Assembly (NCBI GenBank): GCA_964476595.1
Contig: CAYZCL010000010.1
Coordinates: 1-56,358 of the forward strand
DNA length: 56,358 nt
Direction of reading: 5' to 3'
From: JALSRD01 sp964476595
GTDB taxonomy: Bacteria > Desulfobacterota > Desulfobacteria > Desulfobacterales > JALSRD01
A program made the position numbers and the translations under genes. The notes below the pieces were generated by a model that was given only the letters and a program-made list of their open reading frames with translations, had not been told where the DNA came from and made no database searches. Positions 15,032 to 23,841 of this stretch are shown in pieces; position 1 is the first letter of the stretch, and every line of letters starts with the position of its first letter.

Positions 15032-16336
15032 TTATCCCGCTTTCGGTTCATCCTGTAAAGACTTTTTCGTGAGGCCCGGTTCGCGGTCCCGGGATCCCCC
15101 GTTCCGGTATACCGGAAAGCGCGCGCAGAGCGCCATCACCTGCCGCGATACGCGCCGCAGCGTCTCGCGGCTGTCGCTGCGCGACATGGCAGCGTCCATC
15201 AGATCGGCGATGCGGGCCATTTCGGATGTCCCCATGCCCCTGGCGGAGACGGCGCCGGTGCCCAGCCGAAGCCCGCTGGGCTTCCCGGTTCCTGCCGCAT
15301 CCCGGGGAATGAAATTCCGGTTGGTGATGATCCCCACCGACTCCAGCGTCTGTTCCGCCGTGTTTCCGTCCAGCCCCCTGGGGCCCAAGTCGACGACCAC
15401 TTGGTGGGTCTGTGTCCCGCCCGTGACGATGCGATAGCCCTTCTGCTCGAAAGCGGCCGCCAGCCGCACGGCGTTTTCCAGCGTGTTTCGCTGGACGTCG
15501 ACGAAATCCAGCTGCCGGGCCAGCTTGAAAATGAGCGCCTTGGCGGCGATGGCGTTGACCGCGCTGGTCCCCTGGCAGCCCGGAAAGACGGCCGTGTCCA
15601 GCCTGCGGCCGTACTTTTCGCGGCCCAAGATGACGCCGCCGCGGCCGCCCATCATGGTCTTGTAAACCGTAAAGGTCACGAAGTCGCAGTGGGGCACCGG
15701 GCTGGGGATAACTCCGGCAGCCACCAGGCCGGCGATGTGCGCCATGTCCGCCAACAGGTAGGCCGAGACCTCTTCCGCGATGCGCGCCATTTCCCGGTAG
15801 TCGATCAGGCGGGGGTAGGAACTGGCGCCGACGACGATCATCCTGGGTCTGAATCTCCGCGCCAGCGCCCTGACTTCCCCGTAGTCGATGCGCTCGGTTT
15901 CGGGATCCAGGCCGTAGTGCCTGAACGCGAAACACCTGCTGGTGATCGAGGCGCGGTGTCCGTGGGAGAGATGGCCGCCGTGGGGCAGGCTCATGGCCAG
16001 GATGCGGTCCCCCACCTCCAACACCGAGAAGTAGACCGCCAGGTTGGCCGAGGTGCCGCTGTGGGGCTGCACGTTGACGTACTCGGCGCCGAAAAGCGCT
16101 TTTCCCCTTTCGATGGCCAGGCACTCGACCGCGTCGGCGTTTGCACACCCCGCGTGGAAACGCCGACCCGGATACCCCTCGATGGTCTTGATGTTGAAAA
16201 TCGACCCCATGACCTCCAGGATCGACCGCGGGGGGTGATTCTCGGCGGCGATGAGGTTGAGCGTGTTTTCGATTCGCTCTTCCTCCCTGTCCGCCAGGGC
16301 AGCGATTTCGGGGTCGTCTTTGCGCAGGTATTCCAT
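15032..16336 (-). CDS. Divergent serine hydroxymethyltransferase-family PLP enzyme
   Basis: 434 residues, fold-type I, clearly SHMT-like over its full length (QPHSGTSANLAVYF, MSLPHGGHLSHG, LADMAHIAGLVAAG, SGLRLGTGAVSARG). The PLP-binding Lys226 (VYKTMMGGRGG) and Asp197/His200 are kept. Residues that are otherwise near-invariant in GlyA are changed (E. coli numbering): Ser35 to Ala31, Tyr55 to Thr51, Tyr65 to His61 and His228 to Tyr225. That argues against housekeeping glycine/serine interconversion and for a different amino-acid substrate or a folate-independent aldol reaction. It is first in a minus-strand set with the binding protein and TIM-barrel isomerase. A sigma-54 promoter is visible 230 bases upstream, and an activator gene lies divergently. 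The start ATG has a GAGG site close by. Confidence 0.85.
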   Translation of the reverse strand: MEYLRKDDPEIAALADREEERIENTLNLIAAENHPPRSILEVMGSIFNIKTIEGYPGRRFHAGCANADAVECLAIERGKALFGAEYVNVQPHSGTSANLAVYFSVLEVGDRILAMSLPHGGHLSHGHRASITSRCFAFRHYGLDPETERIDYGEVRALARRFRPRMIVVGASSYPRLIDYREMARIAEEVSAYLLADMAHIAGLVAAGVIPSPVPHCDFVTFTVYKTMMGGRGGVILGREKYGRRLDTAVFPGCQGTSAVNAIAAKALIFKLARQLDFVDVQRNTLENAVRLAAAFEQKGYRIVTGGTQTHQVVVDLGPRGLDGNTAEQTLESVGIITNRNFIPRDAAGTGKPSGLRLGTGAVSARGMGTSEMARIADLMDAAMSRSDSRETLRRVSRQVMALCARFPVYRNGGSRDREPGLTKKSLQDEPKAG

Positions 16337-16562
16337 GGCCTCGATTCTCGTACCGGTTCACGCGGGGGAACTGGGGCCCTGCAGGGGGCGCCCGCAGCGG
16401 GCCACCCGCTCCTGCGGAAACCGGGAAGGGAAACCCAGCTCCCGCCCCGGGTCGCATTTACCGCCTCCCCCCCGCCGCCGCCGTCCGCGGGTGCACCCCG
16501 AAACCGCCGGCCGGGAAAAATACCGACGCAAATCAGGCAACCACGGAACCGTCGCCCATTCC

Positions 16563-16578
16563 AGCAAGATGGGTGCCG
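16563..16578 (-). promoter_or_regulatory. Sigma-54 (-24/-12) promoter for the SHMT-like gene
   Basis: On the minus strand: CGGCACC-N4-TTGCT, with the invariant GG and GC exactly ten bases apart. It matches the TGGCACG-N4-TTGCW consensus at ten of twelve positions. The adjacent divergent gene encodes a sigma-54 activator, and two palindromes suited as activator sites lie ~150-220 bases upstream. Confidence 0.75.
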
Positions 16579-16706
16579 GGTGTGCGGGGGATCGGCGCGG
16601 AGGTACGCCTTCCGTCCCATGTGTCCCCAACTGACGGTTTTATAAGGGTTTCGTTTCAGACACGCCCCAGCGCTCCCGGAAATGGCGGGCAGTGATCGAC
16701 GGCTGA

Positions 16707-16728
16707 AATTTATCATTCCTGATAAATT
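16707..16728. promoter_or_regulatory. Palindromic operator 1 (probable sigma-54 activator binding site)
   Basis: Perfect inverted repeat with 9-bp arms, AATTTATCA-TTCC-TGATAAATT, in an AT-rich island within otherwise GC-rich DNA. Its centre is about 165 bases upstream of the predicted sigma-54 transcription start, a normal position for an upstream activating sequence. Confidence 0.65.
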
Positions 16729-16765
16729 CAAACTAGGCGCGGGACCTATTCACAGGCAAAACGCC

Positions 16766-16794
16766 TTGCAAATCACAATATTATCATTTATGAA
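16766..16794 (+). promoter_or_regulatory. Predicted sigma-70 promoter of the activator gene
   Basis: TTGCAA, 17-bp spacer, TATGAA. The -10 overlaps operator 2, which would allow the activator to repress its own synthesis. The leader to the activator start codon would be about 120 bases. Confidence 0.45.
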
Positions 16795-16797
16795 AAT
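16780..16797. promoter_or_regulatory. Palindromic operator 2 (imperfect copy of operator 1)
   Basis: ATTATCA-TTTA-TGAAAAT: same half-site (TATCA), same four-base spacer and one mismatch in the 7-bp arms. The centre lies 71 bases from that of operator 1, roughly seven helical turns. The repeated half-site geometry makes chance less likely. Confidence 0.5.
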
Positions 16798-16922
16798 CAC
16801 ATTGGCAAGATTTTTCAAAACGGATAAGCCGGCGGTGCCGGTTCAACCGCCCCCCGGGAAGGGACGGGAGGCAACGCAAGCCGTCGGAAGATTCGACCGG
16901 CGCAAGGGAAAAAGCGGCACGC

Positions 16923-18683
16923 ATGGGAAAACTACAGTCGATTCGATCGGTGGCCCAGCACGTGGTCAGCGCCATCGCCGCGGCCATGGGCGTCGACGTG
17001 GCCATGATCGGCGACGACTGTCGGCTGGTGGCCACCAGCAAGACGTTCCTCGAGAAAAGGGGCACCGACATCAATCGCACCTTCATCCGCAGCGTCATGA
17101 CGCGCGACGTTTTCGTCCTGCCGAACCCCGGGCACAACCAGCTCTGCGCCGGGTGTCATTACGAGGGCGACTGTCCGGAGACGGCCGAGGTGGTTCACAC
17201 CATCCGCTACGGCGGGGAGGCGATCGGCGTGATGCTGATGGTGGCCTATACTCAGTCGCAGAAGGAGAAAATTCTCAACAACACTGCAGAACTGCTGGAA
17301 TTCCTGCGGGAGATGGCCAACCTCACCTGCAACGAGATCCGCCTGCGCGAAATCCTGGAGAAGGAAAAGGTCACCCGCCAGCACCTGGAAACCACCATCC
17401 GCTTCGCTGACAACGGGATCGTGGCCATCGACCGGCGGGGCCGCATCATCGAACTGAACAACCGCGCCGCCGAAATCCTGGGCCTGCGCCGGCAACGCGC
17501 CATGGGAACACGGCTGCAGCGCATCATTCCCCACCAGGTACTGCGCGACCTGGTCGAAGGCGGAACGGGCGTCAAGCGCCAGGAGGTCGTCGTTGCCGGA
17601 CCCGAACCGCTACACCTGCTGCTTTCCGGCAACCCCGTGGCGATCGACGGCAAAACCGTGGGCGCCGTCATCAGCGTGCGCGACATGCGCGAAGTCCGGC
17701 AGGACATCTACGAGTTTTCCGAAAAGCAGATCGATTACACCTTCGACGACATCCACGGCAACAGCGCCGCCATCGACACCGTCAAACGGTACGCACAAAA
17801 GATCGCACGTACCGACTCCACGGTCCTGATCCAGGGCGAAAGCGGGACCGGCAAAGAGCTTTTCGCGCGCGCCATTCACGGCTACAGCCACCGGGCCCGA
17901 CGTCCCTTCGTGCCCATCAACTGCGCGGCCATCCCGGAGTCCCTGCTGGAAAGCGAATTGTTCGGCTACGACGAGGGCGCGTTTTCGGGGGCCCGCAGGG
18001 GAGGCAAACCCGGCAAGTTCGAGATGGCCGGCGGAGGGACCATCTTCCTGGACGAAATCGGCGACATGCCGTTGCACATGCAGGCCAAGCTCCTGCGCGT
18101 ACTACAGGAAAAGACCATCGAGAGAATCGGGGGGGTCAACCCCATCCCGGTCAACATCCGGATCATTGCGGCCACCAACCAGGACCTTCACGGCATGGTA
18201 AAGAAGGCGCGGTTCAGGGAGGATCTGCTGTTTCGGCTCAACGTGATGCCGCTCCACATCCCGCCGCTGCGCAGACGCCCGGACGACATCCTGACCCTGG
18301 CGTGCTACTTCCTGAAAAAATACTGCCGCAAATACCGGCGGGACGTCGAAGGCATCACCGACGAGGCCCGCGAGCGCCTCGTGTCCTATCACTGGCCGGG
18401 CAACGCCAGGGAACTGGAAAACGCCATCGAGTACGCGGTCAACGTGGAAACGGGCCGTTCGATCCGCCGCGCAAGTCTTCCGCCGGCCGTTTCCAGGGCG
18501 CGGCCGGGCGCCCTGAAACCCCTGGCCGCCAAGGTCCGAAGCTACGAACGCATGCTCATTAACGAGGCCCTCGAAACCTACGGCCACTCGCTGGAGGGCA
18601 AGAAACGGGCGGCCCGGGAACTGGGCATCAGCCTGCCCACCCTGTACCGCAAGCTGGGGGCGGTCCGCAGCGCTGCGCGGTGA
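16923..18683 (+). CDS. Sigma-54-dependent transcriptional activator with Cys-containing sensor domain and PAS
   Basis: 586 residues. Residues ~1-120 are a GAF-like sensory domain with a cysteine set Cys75-x2-Cys78-x5-Cys84 that could hold a metal or Fe-S cluster. Residues ~150-255 form a PAS domain (IRFADNGIVAIDRRGRIIELNNRAAEILG). The AAA+ domain has Walker A GESGTGKE (305-312), the sigma-54 contact loop as GAFSGA (352-357; Ser replaces the usual Thr), Walker B GGTIFLDEIGDMP, and sensor II in WPGNARELENAIEYA. A Fis-type helix-turn-helix is at the end (KKRAARELGISLPTLYRKL). It lacks a receiver domain, so it senses a ligand or redox state directly. It is divergent from, and very likely controls, the SHMT-like operon. 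Confidence 0.92.
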   Translation: MGKLQSIRSVAQHVVSAIAAAMGVDVAMIGDDCRLVATSKTFLEKRGTDINRTFIRSVMTRDVFVLPNPGHNQLCAGCHYEGDCPETAEVVHTIRYGGEAIGVMLMVAYTQSQKEKILNNTAELLEFLREMANLTCNEIRLREILEKEKVTRQHLETTIRFADNGIVAIDRRGRIIELNNRAAEILGLRRQRAMGTRLQRIIPHQVLRDLVEGGTGVKRQEVVVAGPEPLHLLLSGNPVAIDGKTVGAVISVRDMREVRQDIYEFSEKQIDYTFDDIHGNSAAIDTVKRYAQKIARTDSTVLIQGESGTGKELFARAIHGYSHRARRPFVPINCAAIPESLLESELFGYDEGAFSGARRGGKPGKFEMAGGGTIFLDEIGDMPLHMQAKLLRVLQEKTIERIGGVNPIPVNIRIIAATNQDLHGMVKKARFREDLLFRLNVMPLHIPPLRRRPDDILTLACYFLKKYCRKYRRDVEGITDEARERLVSYHWPGNARELENAIEYAVNVETGRSIRRASLPPAVSRARPGALKPLAAKVRSYERMLINEALETYGHSLEGKKRAARELGISLPTLYRKLGAVRSAAR

Positions 18684-19025
18684 AACCGCCACCCGGCCGA
18701 GCGCATGCAGGGCTATCGCAAAGAACAGCCCGCCCTTCTTCACGCGCCGCCGACCTGCCCTCTTTTGCCCGCCGCTCCGCCAACTGCGCACCGCCGAAGC
18801 CTGACCGCCCCTGCTGCACGGATGGACCCGGACAACGAGGAGCGCCCGCCTGGCGCCGTGCTTGACTTATCGCGCAGGATACGTGCATATAGGTAGGTAC
18901 CGTGATGCGGCAGGGGCCGCAACACGCGCGAGGCGAACGCTGAACCGGGTTCCGGGACATTCCGGGAGCCTTGGCGCGCACCGTCCGGGGAGATTTTCCG
19001 GGGCGGGCGTGGGAGCGCAATCCGC
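18684..19025. other. Intergenic region with a predicted promoter
   Basis: No gene. A plus-strand TTGACT (18862-18867), 18-bp spacer and CATATA (18886-18891) probably drive the following membrane-protein gene, giving a leader of about 130 bases. The rest is GC-rich and unremarkable. Confidence 0.5.
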
Positions 19026-20555
19026 ATGAGCACGATTACGGCCGACGAGGCCTTCCTTGGAAAAATCGACGTCCATGACCGGCTGCGGTTCGAGACCAAG
19101 TTCGACTATCCTTTCGTGGAAGGCGAACGGCAGAGCCGTTACGTGGTGGAGGCCTACTTCTTCATCCCCGCCTCGCTGCAGCTCAACGCCCACTCCTACC
19201 CCATCGACGACTTCTACGGCGACATCAAGGGGTACGTACGTTTCAAGACGCCGCGCATGACGCTGGAACAGCTGCTGTCGGATACCAACGAACTGTCCCC
19301 GTTGAAGCGCATCGGCGACTACGTGCAGGACCTGGTCGTGCACGGGGGCGACCGCCGCGAGGACATCATTTACGAGAGCAAGATGCTGGTGGCCATCCTG
19401 CGCGCCGCGCTGCGCGATGTCACGCTGCTGATCCGCAAGCTGGTCGGCACCGGCCACCGATCCGGCCCGCAGGACGCCCGCACCGTGCTGCACCGTGCCC
19501 TGGAACACACCCGCGAGGTGATCGGTACTTTTCGCGGACACCTGCAGCGGGCGCTGTCACCGGTGACCTCCGACGAATTTCGCCAGTCGCTGAACTTCAT
19601 CGACGAGTACCTCAGTCTGACGGTGGAATCCTTTGCGGTGCTGGCCTGCGACGAGTTGGAGCGCATTCCCGACAGCGCATCGAGCTGCGACGAACTGCTG
19701 GCGCTCATCGTGCAGGAGCGGCGGCACCGGGAAAAACGCGGTTATCCTTCGCTGCCCGAACCGGAATCCGACAACGAGCAGTTCATCTACCGGCTGAGCA
19801 TGTTGAAAAAATACGTTTCCAGCATCCTCTTTCTGGAGATCGCCCGCAGCTCGGCGCGCAAAACGTACGAAACCACCCTTTTCGCCATCGGCGCCGGCCT
19901 GGCCATGCTGTTCTCGACCCTGGTGGTCTTCTTCGCCCAGTCGCACCTGGTGCGTTTCAGCTGGGCGCTGGTAGTGGTCTTCGTGTGCAGCTACATGATC
20001 AAGGACCGCATGAAAGAGTACCTGCGCCACACTTTCGACCGCTTCATCTCCAACCACTTCTGCGACTTCGAAACCAACATCTACGACCCCAACCGCAACG
20101 GCCACAAGCTGGGCAGCAGCCGGCAGCGGGCCCTGTACCTGCCGGCCGAAGAGGTGCCGGCGGACGTGATGCGGCTGCGAAACCGCGGGCGCACCGAACT
20201 GCTGGTGGAGCGCGAGTTCGAAGAGCAGATCATCCGCTACCAGAAACAGATCGTACTGCTGCCCCAGGAGCTCGAAGAAATTCACGTGCGCGTGCGGGCC
20301 GTCACCGACATCATCCGCTTCAACGTACGCCATTTCCTGGGCAACATGGACGAACCCGTCAAGGAGGTGCGCATCCTGGACCCCGAGACCCACCGTCCGC
20401 GGGTCATGCCGGCCTCCAAGGTGTACCACCTGAACGTCATCTTCCGCTTCCGCAAGGAGCGCGACGACCACTACACGTTCAAAAAACTGCGCGTCATTCT
20501 CGACCGCAACGGCATCAAGCGGGTCGAGGCCTTCAACGAGGCCAACGCCTCCTGA
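19026..20555 (+). CDS. Conserved-looking membrane protein of unknown function
   Basis: 509 residues, not recognised. The N-terminal ~290 residues are soluble, rich in charged helices, and begin with a strand-rich section (RLRFETKFDYPFVEGERQSRYVVEAYFFIPASLQL). Two adjacent transmembrane helices follow (TTLFAIGAGLAMLFSTLVVFF and LVRFSWALVVVFVCSYMI, separated by a very short loop), then ~180 soluble residues with a long amphipathic stretch and a final beta-rich part. The hairpin of two helices would put both large domains in the cytoplasm. There is no signal peptide. It is a single gene between a sigma-54 activator and a convergent sensor kinase. Confidence 0.85.
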   Translation: MSTITADEAFLGKIDVHDRLRFETKFDYPFVEGERQSRYVVEAYFFIPASLQLNAHSYPIDDFYGDIKGYVRFKTPRMTLEQLLSDTNELSPLKRIGDYVQDLVVHGGDRREDIIYESKMLVAILRAALRDVTLLIRKLVGTGHRSGPQDARTVLHRALEHTREVIGTFRGHLQRALSPVTSDEFRQSLNFIDEYLSLTVESFAVLACDELERIPDSASSCDELLALIVQERRHREKRGYPSLPEPESDNEQFIYRLSMLKKYVSSILFLEIARSSARKTYETTLFAIGAGLAMLFSTLVVFFAQSHLVRFSWALVVVFVCSYMIKDRMKEYLRHTFDRFISNHFCDFETNIYDPNRNGHKLGSSRQRALYLPAEEVPADVMRLRNRGRTELLVEREFEEQIIRYQKQIVLLPQELEEIHVRVRAVTDIIRFNVRHFLGNMDEPVKEVRILDPETHRPRVMPASKVYHLNVIFRFRKERDDHYTFKKLRVILDRNGIKRVEAFNEANAS

Positions 20556-20571
20556 GAGCGACGCGGCACGC

Positions 20572-23500
20572 TCAGGCCTCCAGAATGCGGCGCAGTTCGC
20601 GGCTCAGCGCCTCCACATCGAATGGTTTCTGAATGAACCCGGCACACCCGCGCGCCATGATGGTTTCGGCCTGCCCGGACAGGCTGTAGCCGCTGCAGAG
20701 CAGTACCCGCGCCTCCGGGTTGTGCGCCTTGAGCCGTTCGAAAACCTCGCGGCCCCCCATGCCCGGCATGATCATGTCCAGCACCACCAGGTCGATGCGC
20801 GTCGCCATGCGGCGGTAGAGGTCCACGGCTTCCTCGCCGCCCGTGGCGGTCAGGACAGTGTAGCCCAGCTTTCTCAGCAGCGGGGCGTTGGCCTTCAGGA
20901 TCATCTCCTCGTCGTCCACCAGCAGGATCGTTTCCGCACCTCCGGCGATCTTTTCGGGCGCGGCCGGGGGCGTGTGCCGCTCGACGGCATCATCCACGGC
21001 CGGCAGGAAGACGTAGAAGGAGGTGCCTTTTCCCGGTCTGCTGCTGAAGTCGATGGCGCCGCCGTGATTTTTGATCACCCCGTAGCTCGAGGCCAGGCCC
21101 AGGCCGGTGCCTCTCCCCATCTCCTTGGTGGTGAAAAACGGTTCGAAGATCTTCTCCTGCACGGATTCGTCCATGCCCACACCCGTGTCCGATATGGACA
21201 CCTTCACGAACCGGCCCGGGGTGATATCGAAGGTATTGAGCAGCGACTGCTCCAGCACGGTGTTGCCGGTCTCGATGTAAATGTAGCCGCCGTCGGGCAT
21301 GGCCTGCCAGGCGTTGATCAGGATGTTGAGCAGGACCTGTTCGATCTGGCTCGGATCGGCGATCACCGTCCAGAGGCCCTGCTGGTATTTTTCGATGATG
21401 CGGACTTCCTTGCGGGTGCGCCCGAAGAGCTTCAGGGTGCGCTGAACCGTTTCGTTGAGGTTCACCGGCCGGCTCATGTACTTGCCGCCCCGTGCGAACC
21501 CCAGCAGCTGACCGGTCAGGTCCGCACCGGTTTTGACGGTGGCCTCGATGCTCTTGAGCTTTTCGTAATGGGCATGGCGGGGATCGGTCTCCAGCAGCAT
21601 CAGGGAGACGTTTCCCTGGATGCCCATCATCAGGTTGTTGAAATCGTGGGCCACACCGCCGGCCAGCTTGCCGATGCTCTCCAGGCGCTGGACCTGCTGG
21701 ATGCGCTTCTCCAGCGCCTTCTTTTCCCTTTCGGCCGCCAGCCGTTCGGTGATGTCGAGGACCACGCCGCGGAATCCCGCAGGGCGGCCGGCGCTGTCGT
21801 TGATGACCGCCGCCGAGGTCTCCAGGATGCGCCGGCTGCCGTCTTTGCGGATGACGGTGTAGCGCGAGAAACGCTCCGGCGCTCCCGTCCGGCGCATGGC
21901 ATCGAATTTGCCGGCCACCCGCGCGGCCGTCTCCTCGTTCATGAACCGGTGATAGTTCAGCCCCCGGATCTCTTCCGGGGCATAGCCCAGAATGTCGGCC
22001 AGCGGCCGGTTGCCGAAGGCCAGGTTGCCCTCCAGGTCGATTTCGAAATACCCGTTTTCCATGTTTTCGATGATCGAACGGTATTTCTCTTCGCTCTTGC
22101 GCAGCTGGGCTTCCTTTTCACGGCGCATCTCGATCTCGCGGCGCAGCTGCACGTTGGTTTCCTTGAGCACCCGGGTGCGCTTCTCAACCTCCGCCTCCAG
22201 GAACTGCTGGTGACGCCGCAGCGCCATCTCGGCCTTCTTGCGGTCGGTGATCAACCGCAGCGAACCGACGATTTTTGCGGGCCGACCGCCGTCGCCGGAC
22301 TGCAGGACGGCGTTAATGGAGCAGTGGTGGACGGTCCCGTTCCCGTCGGTCAGCATAATTTCATAATCGCTCACACTGCCCTCGGCGGCAAACTTCTCCA
22401 TGAGCGCCTCTCTCTGCCGGGGATCCCGGTACAGGCGTGACAGGGACTCGCCGATCAGATCCTCCCGGGTGTAGGCGGTCAGTTTTTCCACCGAGGGGCT
22501 GATCTCCAGCAGGATGCCGTCCGGAGTGCTCTCATAGTAGATGTCCTGGATGTTTTCGAAAATGGTGCGGTACTTTTCCTCCCCGCTGCGGATGGCCTCC
22601 TTCATGCAGGCGAACGAGTCGGCCGTTTCCTGGAGTTCCTTGTACACGGAGTGCGTATCAAAGCGGCTGGTGAGGTCGTTCTTCTTGATGGCCTGGGCCT
22701 CCTTTTCAAGGCCCGCCAACGGCCGGATGATGCCGCGCGCCAGCCACAGGCCGAGGGCCGTGGCCAGGAAAGACAACGCCAGGGTGATCAGGATGTTGTC
22801 GCTCCGGTTTTCCTTCAGGGCGCCGATATAGTCGTCTTCCGGCACGTATACCCCGATGATCCAGGGCCACTGTCCGTTCTGAAAGGGGGAAAACATGACC
22901 TGGTAGGTCTGGCCGCCGTAGTCGAAACGGCCGAAGCGTGCCTTTTGGAGCCGCAGCAGGCCATGGGCGTCACGCCGCCAGTCGATGGCGTGGAAGGCCG
23001 CCTGGCTCAGGCCGTCGTCGATCTCCTCGATGGTGACCAGCCGGAATGCGTGCTGTTCTCCCTCGTTCACCCGGATCTTTTCCAGGTCCGGGAACGCCAC
23101 CACATCCCCGTTGCTGTTGATCATGAAAGCGCGCCCGTTTTTGCCGATGCGCAGGCGGCCGATGAAGGTGGACAGGTGGTCGATTTCGATGTCCACGCCG
23201 ACGATGCTGCGCAGCCTCCCGCCGCGGTCGTATATCGGGCCCGCAATGGTGATGCCCGGCTTGCGGGAAGTGTAGAAAATGTATGGGTCGGACCAGGCCA
23301 CGTCCCGGGCCTGCAGGGCCTTGCGGTACCAGGGTCTGACGCGCGGGTCGTAGGTATCGTGCGGGTCGTCCTCCCGGGAGACCACCGCCAGGTGGCTGTC
23401 GCGCCAGGTCAGGTGTGTCCGCCGCACGCCGTCGCGGTGGGTGAGGACCTTGGTGCGGAACCCGCCGGGTGAACGTGCCTCCGAGCGGCTGACGTAAAAG

Positions 23501-23841
23501 AAATCGCCGTTGGGTTTTCCCACGTAGATGCCCGCGAAGTGGGGATAGGTGGCCAGTTGCCCGAGGAAATACTTCTCCAAGACATCGCTACGGCCCTCGG
23601 CGCCGCTCACCACTTCCGATGCGATCAGCCGGCGGGTGAGGGAAGCCGCCCCCTGGGCCAGGGCCAGGTGATTGTATGATTTTTCGCGAGTCAGGTCGGT
23701 GATGTTCTGCATGATGTCCCGTGCGTGGCGCACGAGAACCCGCTGGGACGAGAGGTAGGTGGTGGAGGTGATGATGAGCTGGGTACCCCAGATCAGGCCG
23801 AGACAGCCCAGAATCAGGGCCCATCGAATCGGGATTTTCAT
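20572..23841 (-). CDS. Hybrid sensor histidine kinase (Cache-HAMP-PAS-PAS-HisKA-HATPase-REC)
   Basis: 1089 residues. An N-terminal transmembrane helix is followed by a double-Cache periplasmic sensor (RVRPWYRKAL, WSDPYIFYTSRKPGITIAGP) and a second helix near residue 345 leading to HAMP. Two PAS domains (starting EEKYRTIFENIQD and EEKYRSIIENMEN) are separated by a coiled coil. The kinase core has the phospho-acceptor motif GGVAHDFNN (His near 731), an N-box and GTGLGLASSYG. The C-terminal receiver (~975-1089) has acidic DD, the phospho-acceptor Asp near 1022 (VVLDMIMPGMGG) and the conserved Lys in QKPF. The start has AAGGGGG upstream. No separate response regulator is adjacent, so output goes through a phosphorelay. 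The Cache domain resembles that of the HD-GYP sensor at 9461-11830. Confidence 0.95.
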   Translation of the reverse strand: MKIPIRWALILGCLGLIWGTQLIITSTTYLSSQRVLVRHARDIMQNITDLTREKSYNHLALAQGAASLTRRLIASEVVSGAEGRSDVLEKYFLGQLATYPHFAGIYVGKPNGDFFYVSRSEARSPGGFRTKVLTHRDGVRRTHLTWRDSHLAVVSREDDPHDTYDPRVRPWYRKALQARDVAWSDPYIFYTSRKPGITIAGPIYDRGGRLRSIVGVDIEIDHLSTFIGRLRIGKNGRAFMINSNGDVVAFPDLEKIRVNEGEQHAFRLVTIEEIDDGLSQAAFHAIDWRRDAHGLLRLQKARFGRFDYGGQTYQVMFSPFQNGQWPWIIGVYVPEDDYIGALKENRSDNILITLALSFLATALGLWLARGIIRPLAGLEKEAQAIKKNDLTSRFDTHSVYKELQETADSFACMKEAIRSGEEKYRTIFENIQDIYYESTPDGILLEISPSVEKLTAYTREDLIGESLSRLYRDPRQREALMEKFAAEGSVSDYEIMLTDGNGTVHHCSINAVLQSGDGGRPAKIVGSLRLITDRKKAEMALRRHQQFLEAEVEKRTRVLKETNVQLRREIEMRREKEAQLRKSEEKYRSIIENMENGYFEIDLEGNLAFGNRPLADILGYAPEEIRGLNYHRFMNEETAARVAGKFDAMRRTGAPERFSRYTVIRKDGSRRILETSAAVINDSAGRPAGFRGVVLDITERLAAEREKKALEKRIQQVQRLESIGKLAGGVAHDFNNLMMGIQGNVSLMLLETDPRHAHYEKLKSIEATVKTGADLTGQLLGFARGGKYMSRPVNLNETVQRTLKLFGRTRKEVRIIEKYQQGLWTVIADPSQIEQVLLNILINAWQAMPDGGYIYIETGNTVLEQSLLNTFDITPGRFVKVSISDTGVGMDESVQEKIFEPFFTTKEMGRGTGLGLASSYGVIKNHGGAIDFSSRPGKGTSFYVFLPAVDDAVERHTPPAAPEKIAGGAETILLVDDEEMILKANAPLLRKLGYTVLTATGGEEAVDLYRRMATRIDLVVLDMIMPGMGGREVFERLKAHNPEARVLLCSGYSLSGQAETIMARGCAGFIQKPFDVEALSRELRRILEA

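Noticed and set aside
15032..16336. Housekeeping glyA
   Set aside because: Full-length similarity suggests it, but four key SHMT residues are changed and the gene sits in a sigma-54-controlled transport/catabolic set, so I did not assign the symbol.
16707..16728. FNR or CRP operator
   Set aside because: The palindrome is TATCA-N4-TGATA, not TTGAT-N4-ATCAA or TGTGA-N6-TCACA, and the local activator gene explains it better.
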